NCBI RefSeq assembly: GCF_905372525.1
Contig: NZ_CAJPPN010000003.1
Location: forward strand, 42,677-106,676
Direction: 5' to 3'
From: an uncultured Porphyromonas sp.
GTDB taxonomy: Bacteria; Bacteroidota; Bacteroidia; Bacteroidales; Porphyromonadaceae
DNA length: 64,000 nt
Every line of letters begins with the position of its first letter. Position 1 is the stretch's first letter. The position numbers and the translations under genes were made by a program. Of this stretch, positions 7,888 through 17,092 are shown piece by piece. The notes beneath the pieces were generated by a model, which saw only the letters and a program-made list of their open reading frames with translations, did not search any database and was not told the DNA's origin.

Positions 7888-10176
7888 CTAGTGTTGCTTG
7901 CCGCCTCTTAGCCAGTCGAGGCTTACCCGGGTGAAGTAGATATCGAACCCAGGGCGGTCATCCTCCTCACTGATGATCCCGATAGAGCCATCGGGTAGGA
8001 TCACGATCTCGCTGTAGACAGCCTCGCCTCCACAGAGCTCTCGGGAGTACCGCCACGTCTTGCCCTCGTCCTCGCTTAGGAAGAGGCGCAGGTGGTCTCG
8101 TGTAGGGCTCGTGGGGAGTGTATGTAGTAGGAGCTGCTGATCCTTGCCACTACCGACGGGGGCATAGCGAGCGAGTGCTGCGTTGCAGGCATTACCCGTT
8201 AGCTCAGGCCATGTGCGAGGGGCGCTCCAGGTCTTGCCCGAGTCGGTAGAGCGTACGAAGGTGCGGGCATTTGCTCCCCCAGCCCTATTACGGCTCGAGA
8301 CGAGGAGTGTGCCATCGCTGAGCTCTACGACCTTGGCTTCGTCGCCGTTGGCTCGTGCTACGGGAGAGGATTGCCAGGTCTTGCCTTGGTCATCGGAGTA
8401 GACAAGTACGTTGTCCATGGTACCTCCCCACTTCTCATCCGTACGCATAGCAGCCACGAACATGATCCTGCCCTGAGATGTGATGAGCCCATTACCCGAA
8501 CCAAAGAAACCTCCGTAGCGGAAGCGGTCGCCATATACCTCATCTGATATTTCGCGTACAGTGCTCCAGCTCTTGCCTCCATCTTCACTATGTGTATAGT
8601 ACATCTGTAGGGGCTTCTTTGCCTGTGATGGGTAGTGCCATAGCCCGCTACCGCTGACCATGACCATATGTATGGTACGTCCATCGGTAGCCATAGCTGC
8701 ATCACCGAAGCCCTGCTGAGGACTACCCTTAGCTACTGTGATCGGTGCACTCCAGGTCTTACCCATATCGTGGCTGAGCTTGACCTCTACATCAATATCC
8801 TCGGGCAGGTCATACTCGCTATTCTTGCGCTTATCTATACTCGCAACTAAGGTACCGTCATCGAGACGGACGATCCCAGGTATGCGGTAGTGTGCCGAGT
8901 GGTTCTCTCCCGGTGCCCAGAGGAGTGTACGCTGTAGGACGATCTCGTGCTCATAGGCTCTGGAGAGTGTATCGGGGCGGAAGGGGTGGGGTGTGCTCGA
9001 TAGACGTACCTCCTGCAGGCGGGAGACGACCTTCCCTCCCTCGGGAGCACTGGGGGCGACGTCGGTGACTACCCATAGCTTGCTGTGAGCGTTGAGGGAG
9101 GGAGCCTTGGCGACGGGGCGCAGGGTCACTTGATCGCCTTTACCGACTCGACCAGTAGCGACTAGTCGTCCCGGGCTACGAGGATCGAAGCGATCCCCAT
9201 TGATCGTCTCGTAGAGCTTCACCTGACTCAGCACAGAGGGGGTAGTGCCACTGAGGTCAAGGGTGAGGGAACGTAGCCGTTCTGTCCGAGCTAGGCCAAG
9301 CGAGAAGGTGAAGAGGGGCTGCGTAGGCCCTCGGCCCACTAGGGTTGCATTAGTGCCGTGCTCCCGATAGGTACGTACTGACCGATGAGGAAGACGCTGG
9401 GGGAAGCCCATGAGGTGAGCTGGGTGCCTGCCCGTGACATCCTGTATGAGTGTATCCCCCGGAGTATAACCGTCGAAGTCATAGGCTGCGACTAGTCCCT
9501 TGGTCGAGGGGCTGATGCGCTCGGTGAGGCGATCACGCTCTACCTCTTCGCTGGTGAGCGCACGACTATAGAAGCGTATGTTATCGAGCTTGCCCCCATA
9601 GTGAGCTGTCGTCTTGCCCCCCTGCAGTGCCGCGCCGATGAGTACCGGTAGGCCATTGGCCGTGGACCACTGTCGGATATCCTTATCTAAGCCCTGCGTA
9701 TGGAGCTTGCCATCGATGTAGAGGCGCATACGCTGTGTGGCTCTATCTACGACCCAGGCGACATGATACCATCGGTATAGCTCCCTACGATTGGTCTCCT
9801 CTCCTGTCCAGAGGTTGAGTGAGTGATCATAGCCTCCAGCTTGGTCGGGGGTAGAGATGCCGAAGAAGCCTGTGGTGAGGTTGCGTAGGCCGAGGAGCTC
9901 ATAGCCACTCTGATCGCTACCCTTAGGAGTAGCTAGGTCTCGTCTGGAGATGAGGCGCTGTCCCTGGGCATAGGTGATCGTGCGGTCTCCAGAGAGGTGT
10001 AGGCTGATGGTATAGCTCCCCTCAGGTGAGATGTCGAAGTCTCGGTGTGCGGGGATCTGTAGGTACTCCCTCCGTCCATCGAGCTCGAGTACAGAGCTAT
10101 GTCGCTGTGCCCATGTCGGAGCAGATAGGGTGGTGAGGAGTAGGAGGGGTGGGATATGCTTCATGAGGCTAGTCAT
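7888..10176 (-). CDS. nanH: Exo-alpha-sialidase with N-terminal LamG domain
   Basis: Secreted or surface sialidase that releases terminal sialic acid from host glycans. The start at 10176 gives 762 residues; a second ATG four codons later (MKHIPPLLLL) begins the signal peptide directly and may be the true start. Domains: signal peptide to about 24, LamG-like lectin fold about 45-215, a linking beta domain about 280-400, then a GH33 propeller with YRIPG (430-434) and five Asp boxes: SHDMGKTW, SEDGGKSW, SDDQGKTW, STDSGKTW and SEDEGKTW. The layout matches the Porphyromonas sialidase SiaPG. It follows the DPP III gene by 17 bp, suggesting co-transcription. Confidence 0.93.
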   Translation of the reverse strand: MTSLMKHIPPLLLLTTLSAPTWAQRHSSVLELDGRREYLQIPAHRDFDISPEGSYTISLHLSGDRTITYAQGQRLISRRDLATPKGSDQSGYELLGLRNLTTGFFGISTPDQAGGYDHSLNLWTGEETNRRELYRWYHVAWVVDRATQRMRLYIDGKLHTQGLDKDIRQWSTANGLPVLIGAALQGGKTTAHYGGKLDNIRFYSRALTSEEVERDRLTERISPSTKGLVAAYDFDGYTPGDTLIQDVTGRHPAHLMGFPQRLPHRSVRTYREHGTNATLVGRGPTQPLFTFSLGLARTERLRSLTLDLSGTTPSVLSQVKLYETINGDRFDPRSPGRLVATGRVGKGDQVTLRPVAKAPSLNAHSKLWVVTDVAPSAPEGGKVVSRLQEVRLSSTPHPFRPDTLSRAYEHEIVLQRTLLWAPGENHSAHYRIPGIVRLDDGTLVASIDKRKNSEYDLPEDIDVEVKLSHDMGKTWSAPITVAKGSPQQGFGDAAMATDGRTIHMVMVSGSGLWHYPSQAKKPLQMYYTHSEDGGKSWSTVREISDEVYGDRFRYGGFFGSGNGLITSQGRIMFVAAMRTDEKWGGTMDNVLVYSDDQGKTWQSSPVARANGDEAKVVELSDGTLLVSSRNRAGGANARTFVRSTDSGKTWSAPRTWPELTGNACNAALARYAPVGSGKDQQLLLHTLPTSPTRDHLRLFLSEDEGKTWRYSRELCGGEAVYSEIVILPDGSIGIISEEDDRPGFDIYFTRVSLDWLRGGKQH

Positions 10177-10193
10177 CCGCTATCATTAGTTTA

Positions 10194-12923
10194 TTAGTGG
10201 GTAGGATATTCATCGAGTTCGAAGCGTAGATCTTCGGCGAACTCCCGCTGTACGGGGCTATTACTTTGCTCCCAGCTCTGTAGTTCATCGCTGGCTAGCA
10301 CCTCAGCTCTCAGAGCTTCGTCTGCACGTCCCCATCGCTTCAGTAGGAGTAGGGCCGTGCGCTGTAGGGGGGTAGGATAGGGGAGCTCCGTGTCGGATAG
10401 TGTCACGAGGAGCTCTCGGAGCAGGAGTTCTCTCCAGCGAGGGGACTGGATAGCAAAGCCCTTAGAGACTTTGCGGGCTAGGGTCGTGAAGGCGATCGGT
10501 AGGAGATCATCCCAGCGCTGGGCTCGGTCGGTGAATATCCAGTCGAGTGCCCAGTAAGCAGCGTCGGGGATACGGTCGAAGAGGTTCTTCGCTAGGTAGT
10601 CCCTTAGTTCGGGATTGGAGAAGGAGGCAAGGGCCAGCTGTGTCGCTACCTCGTAGCTCACCCGCTCGGCAGGGTATATGAGCTGACCGATGATCTTTAG
10701 TTCGCGTACGTCTCGGCTCAAGATATAGCGAGCGAGGTCTTCGCTACGTGGTTGCTTCTCTGCTAAGCGAAGGATGTAGTCCAGCGTGAGCCCAAAGTTG
10801 ATACCATAGTATAGCCCCTTGGATCGCATCGAGGAGGCGATCTGTCCATCCATCGAATGGCGAAGCTTCCCACGGAGCTCCTTAGCCAGCTCTAGGGTCT
10901 CATCTGAGGGCTCTGGGTGGCGGAGCTCCTCTGCAGTCACGGGGTCAGAGGATAGTGTAGCATAGCAGTGGCTATAGCGAAGCATCTGCTCTGCATAGCC
11001 CTCGTCATAGTGCGCTACGACATCGGAGATCCCCCCGTCCTCATCATACACGAGCTCCAGCCTAGGATTGACGAAGCCCTTGTAGGGGGCTATGCCGAGG
11101 CGTGAATACCGAGCTAGTATCTCGGTGTGCAGCTCTGTATCTACTGCTATGGCATACTGCTCGACGAGTGTGCGTCCAGCCTCGTAGTCTCCCTCGCTCT
11201 TGATCCGCTGTACCTCTGCGAGAAGCTCTGCGAAGAGGGGGCGTAGGGCGGCATAGTTATGGATGATGAGCTCGAGCCCACGTAGCTCTAGGATACCTTC
11301 CTTCGCTCCACGCTCTAGGACGTAGCGTGCGATGAGAGCACGATTGCGCATGTGAGCCTCCTCCAGCTGATGGCCGGGGCGGATACGTACGAGCTGAGTA
11401 ACAAGCCCATTCAGGAGGTAGCGATAGTAGCAGGCCTTATAAGCCTCGTGGTCGGGGAGTAGCCCGAGCTCTATCAACCGCTTGTCTGCCATATAATATA
11501 GGGCAAAGAGGTCAGCACGAGCCTCCTCGAGCGTGGAGTGGTAAGCCCCAAGGGCATCTGCTGAGACCCCAGGGAGGAGTTGCCCAGAGCCGTGCCCAAG
11601 GCACTCGTGTAGGTCTGTGTGGAGGTGCTCTGTGACTCCCTCATATCGGGTAAGTAGGGCACGCACCTCTGGGTCGGGTACGAAGGCTTCGTCCATCCCG
11701 CTGTGCTGTGCAGCCCGATGATAGGCCTCATGGATGTTGTCTATCGTCACGGACTTGGATCCGTGGACGGCACGTATCCAGTCGGCATTGGGTAGGTTGA
11801 TGCCGATCGGCGTCGCAGGGTAAGAGTCTCCTGCGAGCATGGCTACTGAGACTACGGTGGCGGAGACTCCTCGGGGGGAGGCCTTCTTGAAGCGTTCGTC
11901 TATGGGAGCGTGCTCCTCGAACCATGCAGCCTCCCGACAGATCTTCTCCGTGCGTCTGCTGGCCTCGTGATCTCGGATATGCACTAGGCTCTCCCACATC
12001 CCCTTTGTTCCTAGGGGGTCGGTGTACACTTCGGTAAATCCATTGATGAAGTCTACCTCGGGTGTGGTGTCATTGACCCAAGCGATCGAGTAGCGGTTGT
12101 ACTCGCTGAGGTCTCCTGTCTTGTAGTATTCCAGTAGGGCTAGGATCGTCTCCCTCTGGGCCTCACTCTCCGTGTAGGCTAGGGCAGCCTTTAGCTCTGT
12201 AGAGATACGGCTAAGGGCCTCACCATAGAGCCCACCTATACGGTAGGTCTGCTCATAGAGTCTACCATCCTCGCTTCGTGCTAGACGGCTGTTGAGCCCT
12301 AGGGAAGGGGGAGCCTTGCGCTCTCGCTCGGAGAGAACCTCGTAGGCCTCTCGGTAGTAGGCCTCAGCCTCCTGCTGGGTCACTTGGTCGTCGTAGAAGT
12401 TGGCCGAGGAGGCACGCACGAGATCCTCTGCCCCCGACTGTACGGTACGGCGGGGAGCTTGGCTCGGGTCGAAGATGAGGGCTAGTAGTCCCTCTAGCTC
12501 CTGCCCTCTGAAGCGTAGGAGCTGTCCCGTAGACTGCTGTACCTCCTCTAGGAGCTGTCGTAGGTAGCCCTCCGTGAAGTGTGGCTCGAACTTCTCTGAC
12601 CCATAGTGGTGGTGAATACCCGAGGAGAACCATAGGCGGAAGAGGTACTCCTCTACGGCACGGAACTCTTCGCAGCTACGCTCCCCTCTACAATATAAGT
12701 ATATGCCCTCGAAGAGCGCACGTAGGCGTAGCCCATAGCGACCATTCTGGTCAAAGGTGATGTCTCGCCCTAGTAGGGCGGCTCGGCTGAGGTGGTAGAT
12801 GAAGAGCTTGCGCTCTAGGGGTAGATCCTCGAAGCCCGGGATCTCGTAGCGTAGTATCTCTATATCGGCAAAGCGGGCTACGGAAGTGCCGCTTACGGAT
12901 GGTCTTCTAGCGTCTGTATACAT
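10194..12923 (-). CDS. Dipeptidyl peptidase III (M49) with C-terminal helical-repeat domain
   Basis: Zinc metallopeptidase removing dipeptides from oligopeptides, suited to an amino-acid-fermenting organism. The catalytic motif is HECLGH (439-444), the bacterial variant with one residue fewer than the HExxxH of eukaryotic members; the third-ligand motif EEARADL is at 466-472. At 909 residues it is longer than the catalytic core. The part after about residue 670 is helical and resembles the ARM/HEAT-like extension described for the Porphyromonas gingivalis enzyme. No signal peptide is visible. The promoter box lies at 12994-13001. Confidence 0.93.
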   Translation of the reverse strand: MYTDARRPSVSGTSVARFADIEILRYEIPGFEDLPLERKLFIYHLSRAALLGRDITFDQNGRYGLRLRALFEGIYLYCRGERSCEEFRAVEEYLFRLWFSSGIHHHYGSEKFEPHFTEGYLRQLLEEVQQSTGQLLRFRGQELEGLLALIFDPSQAPRRTVQSGAEDLVRASSANFYDDQVTQQEAEAYYREAYEVLSERERKAPPSLGLNSRLARSEDGRLYEQTYRIGGLYGEALSRISTELKAALAYTESEAQRETILALLEYYKTGDLSEYNRYSIAWVNDTTPEVDFINGFTEVYTDPLGTKGMWESLVHIRDHEASRRTEKICREAAWFEEHAPIDERFKKASPRGVSATVVSVAMLAGDSYPATPIGINLPNADWIRAVHGSKSVTIDNIHEAYHRAAQHSGMDEAFVPDPEVRALLTRYEGVTEHLHTDLHECLGHGSGQLLPGVSADALGAYHSTLEEARADLFALYYMADKRLIELGLLPDHEAYKACYYRYLLNGLVTQLVRIRPGHQLEEAHMRNRALIARYVLERGAKEGILELRGLELIIHNYAALRPLFAELLAEVQRIKSEGDYEAGRTLVEQYAIAVDTELHTEILARYSRLGIAPYKGFVNPRLELVYDEDGGISDVVAHYDEGYAEQMLRYSHCYATLSSDPVTAEELRHPEPSDETLELAKELRGKLRHSMDGQIASSMRSKGLYYGINFGLTLDYILRLAEKQPRSEDLARYILSRDVRELKIIGQLIYPAERVSYEVATQLALASFSNPELRDYLAKNLFDRIPDAAYWALDWIFTDRAQRWDDLLPIAFTTLARKVSKGFAIQSPRWRELLLRELLVTLSDTELPYPTPLQRTALLLLKRWGRADEALRAEVLASDELQSWEQSNSPVQREFAEDLRFELDEYPTH

Positions 12924-12993
12924 TGATAGATTGTACTTAGTCTGCTGTCTCCTAGTCCAAAGGGTGAATAGGAGTAAAGGGCATTATGCCACA

Positions 12994-13001
12994 CAAAGAT
13001 A
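12994..13001 (-). promoter_or_regulatory. -7 promoter element of the DPP III-sialidase unit
   Basis: Minus-strand TATCTTTG matches TAnnTTTG. It would give a leader of about 60 nt before the ATG at 12923. Confidence 0.65.
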
Positions 13002-13160
13002 CCGAAAAGCCCAACGCCTGCCCAATCTCCATCCCGTCAGAGCGATGCCTATCCCCTCTCTTCTGCATTCCCCTCTCTTAGCTACTCAGGGGAGATGATC
13101 CTTGGGTTTTAATATCTGGAACGCCTAAACGTTATCCGTTGGGATACACGCATATGAGAT

Positions 13161-13312
13161 AGCCCTACAGAGGTGATACTTAGAGCGAGGTTGTGTACCC
13201 GTGTGTACACTGTTGTGTACACGCGTGTATACAACAGTGTACACGTGTGTATACCTTTTCGTCCTAGGTAGTGAGTGTGTACTGCTTGATTTTACGCCTA
13301 GGATACAGGTCT
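13161..13312 (-). repeat. Dispersed iteron-bearing element, copy B (inverted)
   Basis: Core of the same element as at 5062-5400, in the opposite orientation. The three 22-bp units are at 13233-13254, 13211-13232 and 13189-13210 (minus-strand order). The CTGTAGGGCT block (13161-13170) and the upstream CCTAGG-containing block are present. The outer inverted repeats are too degraded to place confidently. Confidence 0.75.
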
Positions 13313-13654
13313 TTATATCTTCGATCTACGCTTCCCGACCCCTTGACTCCCGACCTCTATATGATCACACGCACGAGCCCTCCCCATCTCCTACCCAGAC
13401 CCTCTCGCTCTTCCCCCCGTACTTGCCTCTCCATCCCCCCACCTCTCTCCTCCTTCGTCCACCTGAGAGCTGTTCCCTACTTGGGAGAGTTCCCCGTTCC
13501 CATTGGAGGGGGGCGAGTATGGGAAGAGCCATACTTGGGGCTTAAGGTCGTCGGAGGGTGATCGTGGGGGAGAGGAAAATGGGGCGATGGGGAAGTTGAA
13601 ATCACCGATTATTCTATTTATCCTAGAGAGTTAGGCTATGAATACGATTATTCT
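13313..13654. other. Intergenic, pyrimidine-rich stretch without a gene
   Basis: From about 13380 to 13470 the plus strand is strongly C/T-rich, followed by G-rich DNA to about 13600. Overlapping open frames exist (13201-13545 and 13271-13561) but their low-complexity Pro/Ser/Leu content follows base composition and resembles no protein. Nothing else recognised. Confidence 0.5.
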
Positions 13655-13662
13655 TACTTTTG
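13655..13662 (+). promoter_or_regulatory. -7 promoter element of the mce-mmd operon
   Basis: TACTTTTG matches TAnnTTTG, 64 bp upstream of the mce start codon. Confidence 0.6.
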
Positions 13663-13725
13663 TAGCACAATCTTGGTGAGGGAAAGCCCCCCACCATAAA
13701 CATATCAATTCAAGCAAGAAGAGCT

Positions 13726-14139
13726 ATGAACCTCTCACACATCGAACATCTTGGGATCGCTGTCAAGAGTATCGAAGAGTCCCTGCCCTACTACGAAGGT
13801 GTACTTGGGCTAAAGTGCTACAACATCGAGGAAGTCGCAGACCAGAAGGTCAAGACGGCCTTCCTACGTGTCGGGCAGACGAAGATCGAGCTACTCGAGG
13901 CTACCTCCCCCGATAGCACCATCGCTAAGTTCATCGAGAAGCGTGGCGAAGGTATTCACCACATCGCTTTCGCTGTACCCAATACGGACGAAGCTCTACA
14001 GGAAGTAGCAGAGAAGGGTGTCCAGCTGATCGACAAGCACTCCCGCAAGGGCGCAGAAGGACTTAACATCGGCTTCCTTCATCCCAAGAGTACACTCGGT
14101 GTACTCACCGAACTGTGTGATAGCCGCGACGTGAAGTAA
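13726..14139 (+). CDS. mce: Methylmalonyl-CoA epimerase
   Basis: Interconverts (S)- and (R)-methylmalonyl-CoA between the B12-dependent mutase and the decarboxylase. The 137-residue glyoxalase-fold protein starts NLSHIEHLGIAVKSIEES with the metal-ligand histidine in IEHLGIAV, and contains GEGIHHIAF and the C-terminal LTELC stretch with the conserved glutamate. It is the first gene of the operon; a hairpin separates it from mmdA. Confidence 0.95.
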   Translation: MNLSHIEHLGIAVKSIEESLPYYEGVLGLKCYNIEEVADQKVKTAFLRVGQTKIELLEATSPDSTIAKFIEKRGEGIHHIAFAVPNTDEALQEVAEKGVQLIDKHSRKGAEGLNIGFLHPKSTLGVLTELCDSRDVK

Positions 14140-14161
14140 GGCCTAGCGCAATGACGAGTAT

Positions 14162-14241
14162 AGGGACCATAGAGGTGTCTGAGACCACTCCCCCAAGGGG
14201 GGGAGAGCGGTACGGGGCACCTCTATTGTCCCTTTCTTTTT
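14162..14241 (+). terminator. Hairpin between mce and mmdA (terminator or attenuator)
   Basis: Long stem pairing 14162-14177 with 14218-14233 (one mismatch), an inner C-rich/G-rich stem, and a T-rich tail. It probably trims transcription so that mce and mmdA are expressed at different levels (inference). Confidence 0.65.
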
Positions 14242-14273
14242 ACCAACGATAGCAACGACTAATAGCTAATAAT

Positions 14274-15827
14274 ATGAGTGTTCAACTAGAGAAAATCAAG
14301 GAGCTCATCCAGCTCCGCGCCACAGCTCATCTCGGTGGTGGGCAGAAGCGTATCGATAGCCAGCATCAGAAGGGTAAGTTCACGGCACGTGAGCGTATCA
14401 ACATGCTTCTGGATGAGGGTAGCTTCGACGAGATCGATACGTTCGTGCTACACCGCTCGACCAACTTCGGTATCGACAAGACCAAGTTCCTCGGGGACGG
14501 TGTCGTCACGGGCTCGGGTACGATCGATGGCCGTCTGGTCTATGTCTTCGCTCAGGACTTCACTGTCTTCGGTGGAGCACTCTCGGAGATGCTTGCCTCC
14601 AAGATCTGCAAGGTCATGAAGCTCGCTATGGAGATGGGAGCGCCTGTGATCGGCCTCAACGACTCGGGTGGTGCTCGTATCCAGGAGGGGATCAATGCCC
14701 TCAGTGGTTATGGTGACATCTTCCAGAACAACATCCTTGCCTCCGGTGTCATACCTCAGATCTCTGCTATCTTCGGTCCCTGCGCCGGTGGTGCTGTGTA
14801 TTCGCCTGCCCTCACGGACTTCAATATCATGAGCAAGGGCACGAGCTACATGTTCCTCACTGGTCCAAAGGTCGTCAAGACCGTAACGGGCGAAGACGTC
14901 ACGCAGGAGCAGCTCGGCGGTGCTAGCGTACACGCCTCTAAGAGCGGTGTCGCACACTTCGCCGTAGACAACGAAGAGGAAGGTATCCGCCTAATCCGTC
15001 ACCTGCTCTCCTTCATCCCTCAGAACAATATGGAGGATGCACCATGCGTAGAGCCTACAGATGCTATCGACCGCGTAGATGACGCTCTGAATGAGATCAT
15101 CCCTGATCAGCCTAACAAGGGCTACAACATGTATGAGGTCATCGGTACGATCGTTGATAATGGCGAGTTCCTCGAGATCCATCGTGACTGGGCTAAGAAC
15201 ATCATCATCGGCTTCGCTCGCTTCAATGGGCAGAGTGTCGGTATCGTAGCTAACCAGCCTATGGTGATGGCCGGTGCACTAGATAGCAATGCCTCTCGTA
15301 AGGCTGCTCGCTTCGTGCGCTTCTGTGACGCCTTCAATATTCCTCTAGTTACCCTCGTCGATGTGCCAGGCTTCCTCCCAGGTACCGGCCAGGAGTACAA
15401 CGGGGTCATCGTCCACGGTGCTAAGCTCCTCTACGCGTACGGGGAAGCTACCGTACCTAAGATCACCGTCACGCTCCGTAAGTCCTACGGTGGTGCCTAC
15501 ATCGTGATGAGCTCTAAGCATCTACGCTCTGACGTAAACCTCGCTTGGCCCTCTGCAGAGATCGCCGTCATGGGGCCTGCTGGTGCCGTAGAGGTTATCT
15601 TCGCTAAGGAAGTCGCCGCTGCTGAGAACCCCGCAGAGGCTGCAGCACAGAAGGAAGAAGAATACCGCAAGGCATTCGCTAACCCCTACAACGCAGCTTC
15701 CTATGGCTTCATGGATGATGTCATCGAGCCACGTAATACGCGCTTCCGCATCATCCGAGCCCTCGAGCAGCTCCGTACAAAGAAGCAGATCAACCCAGCT
15801 AAGAAGCACGACAACCTACCCCTCTAG
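14274..15827 (+). CDS. mmdA: Methylmalonyl-CoA decarboxylase, carboxyltransferase (alpha) subunit
   Basis: Transfers the carboxyl group from methylmalonyl-CoA to the biotin of the carrier protein. 517 residues with the crotonase-like duplicated fold. The N-terminal half has GGARIQEGINALSGYGDIF and GPCAGGAVYSPA; the C-terminal half has FLPGTGQEYNG, VHGAKLLYAY and the GGAYIVM oxyanion loop. Propionyl-CoA carboxylase beta chains look the same, but the downstream delta, epsilon, biotin-carrier and membrane beta genes identify a sodium-pumping decarboxylase. Confidence 0.94.
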   Translation: MSVQLEKIKELIQLRATAHLGGGQKRIDSQHQKGKFTARERINMLLDEGSFDEIDTFVLHRSTNFGIDKTKFLGDGVVTGSGTIDGRLVYVFAQDFTVFGGALSEMLASKICKVMKLAMEMGAPVIGLNDSGGARIQEGINALSGYGDIFQNNILASGVIPQISAIFGPCAGGAVYSPALTDFNIMSKGTSYMFLTGPKVVKTVTGEDVTQEQLGGASVHASKSGVAHFAVDNEEEGIRLIRHLLSFIPQNNMEDAPCVEPTDAIDRVDDALNEIIPDQPNKGYNMYEVIGTIVDNGEFLEIHRDWAKNIIIGFARFNGQSVGIVANQPMVMAGALDSNASRKAARFVRFCDAFNIPLVTLVDVPGFLPGTGQEYNGVIVHGAKLLYAYGEATVPKITVTLRKSYGGAYIVMSSKHLRSDVNLAWPSAEIAVMGPAGAVEVIFAKEVAAAENPAEAAAQKEEEYRKAFANPYNAASYGFMDDVIEPRNTRFRIIRALEQLRTKKQINPAKKHDNLPL

Positions 15828-15869
15828 TATGGGCACTAGCCGTGCATAGTCATCCAACGCTACACTAGC

Positions 15870-16370
15870 ATGAATACCGCTCGTCTTCTCACGCTATCTG
15901 TTGGCCTCCTCTCGGGGATGGCCACGGATATCGTGTGGGCTCAGAGTAAGCCGACTGAGCTTCCCGAAAAGGTTCTCCGCCTGCAGGAGCAGGATCCCGC
16001 AGGTCTCATCATGACCTTCACGGCCGTACTTGTCGTCTTCGCCGCCTTGGTGATGCTTGTCCTTGTCTTCCGGCTCCTAGGTAGGTTCTTCGAGACCACC
16101 AAGGCACCTGCGCAGGCTTCGACAGCACCAGCACGTCCCGCCTCTGTATCGACCGCTTCCTCTCAGCCCTCTGGTGAGGCTCTAGTGGCTATCTCTCTAG
16201 CTCTACAGCAGAGCCTAGGGGGAGCACCATCGGAGGTAGCTGCCGCTATCTCACTCGCCCTGCGCAGTGAGCTAGAGCAGCATGACGCTGAGAGCTACGT
16301 CCTGACGATCCGTCATAGGCCGACCCAGTGGAACGCCCGTATCCAAGGCACACAACGTCGCTATAAATAA
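15870..16370 (+). CDS. mmdD: Methylmalonyl-CoA decarboxylase delta subunit (OadG-like)
   Basis: 166 residues: an N-terminal hydrophobic segment, a main transmembrane helix near residues 48-70 (IMTFTAVLVVFAALVMLVLV), an Ala/Pro/Ser-rich linker, and a small C-terminal domain (about 107-166). This matches OadG/MmdD subunits, which anchor the carboxyltransferase to the membrane subunit. The C-terminal domain (AAISLALRSELEQHDAESYV, then LTIRHR) is repeated as the separate 58-residue protein encoded next. Confidence 0.82.
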   Translation: MNTARLLTLSVGLLSGMATDIVWAQSKPTELPEKVLRLQEQDPAGLIMTFTAVLVVFAALVMLVLVFRLLGRFFETTKAPAQASTAPARPASVSTASSQPSGEALVAISLALQQSLGGAPSEVAAAISLALRSELEQHDAESYVLTIRHRPTQWNARIQGTQRRYK

Positions 16371-16388
16371 TCATCGATAACCCCCAAT

Positions 16389-16565
16389 ATGCAACAGGAA
16401 CCGAACCTCAAGGAAGTATTCGCCGCAATCTCCTATGCTCTACACGAAGAGCTCGGCAAGCACCTCCACGATCAGGAATCCTACGTCCTGACTATCAAGC
16501 GTGGCGTAGTCCCCTCCCCATGGAGCACTAAGAGCCAAACGATGCGTCAGCTCCCTTCCCGATAG
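16389..16565 (+). CDS. mmdE: Methylmalonyl-CoA decarboxylase epsilon subunit, 58 aa
   Basis: Small ORF between mmdD and the biotin-carrier gene, reading MQQEPNLKEVFAAISYALHE and containing ESYVLTIKRG. It closely resembles the C-terminus of the preceding MmdD (AAIS-AL and ESYVLTI in register). In Veillonella the decarboxylase has exactly such an extra epsilon subunit, a short protein homologous to the delta C-terminus. Position, length and this self-similarity support the call. It starts 18 nt after the mmdD stop. It is easily missed because of its size. Confidence 0.78.
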   Translation: MQQEPNLKEVFAAISYALHEELGKHLHDQESYVLTIKRGVVPSPWSTKSQTMRQLPSR

Positions 16566-16599
16566 TTCAATCCCCATAGCAAATCAAACACTCACACAT

Positions 16600-17085
16600 A
16601 TGAAAGAGTACAAGTATAAGATCAATGGCAACGAGTACAGCGTAGCCATCATCGACCTCGAAGGTAACACGGCTGCAGTCGAAGTAAACGGCGTCTCCTA
16701 CAAGGTAGACATCCTCACCGAAGGCTTCACCGCAGCGCCTGCACGCCCCGCAGCTAAGCCCGCTGCACCCGCCGCTCCTGCTGCCCCCGCACCCGCAGCT
16801 GCTAAGCCCGCAGCACCACAGCCTATCGCCCCCGCAGCTGCCCCCGCAGCAGAGCCTGCACCTGCAGGTAAGGGTACGGCCGTACAGTCACCGCTGCCAG
16901 GTGTCATCCTCGACATCAAGGTCGCTGTCGGTGACACCGTCAAGGCTGGTCAGACGGTGGCTATCCTAGAGGCTATGAAGATGGAGAACAGCATCAACGC
17001 AGAGTGCGATGGTGTGATCACGGCCATCAAGGTAGCTAAGGGGGATAACATCCTCGAAGGCTCTGATATCGTTATCATAGGTTAG
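16600..17085 (+). CDS. mmdC: Biotin carboxyl carrier subunit of methylmalonyl-CoA decarboxylase
   Basis: 161 residues in three parts: an N-terminal domain (1-45), a long flexible Ala/Pro linker (about 46-90), and a C-terminal biotinyl domain with EAMKMEN, in which Lys127 is the biotinylation site. It carries CO2 from the carboxyltransferase to the membrane decarboxylase. The linker is typical of decarboxylase gamma chains. It lies 7 bp before the beta-subunit gene. Confidence 0.93.
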   Translation: MKEYKYKINGNEYSVAIIDLEGNTAAVEVNGVSYKVDILTEGFTAAPARPAAKPAAPAAPAAPAPAAAKPAAPQPIAPAAAPAAEPAPAGKGTAVQSPLPGVILDIKVAVGDTVKAGQTVAILEAMKMENSINAECDGVITAIKVAKGDNILEGSDIVIIG

Positions 17086-17092
17086 TCTAGCT

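Noticed and set aside
13201..13561. Two overlapping plus-strand frames of 96-114 codons
   Set aside because: They run through the iteron array and a pyrimidine-rich stretch and have low-complexity composition only.
14335..14957. Frames antisense or offset to mmdA
   Set aside because: Explained by the codon use of mmdA; no independent support.
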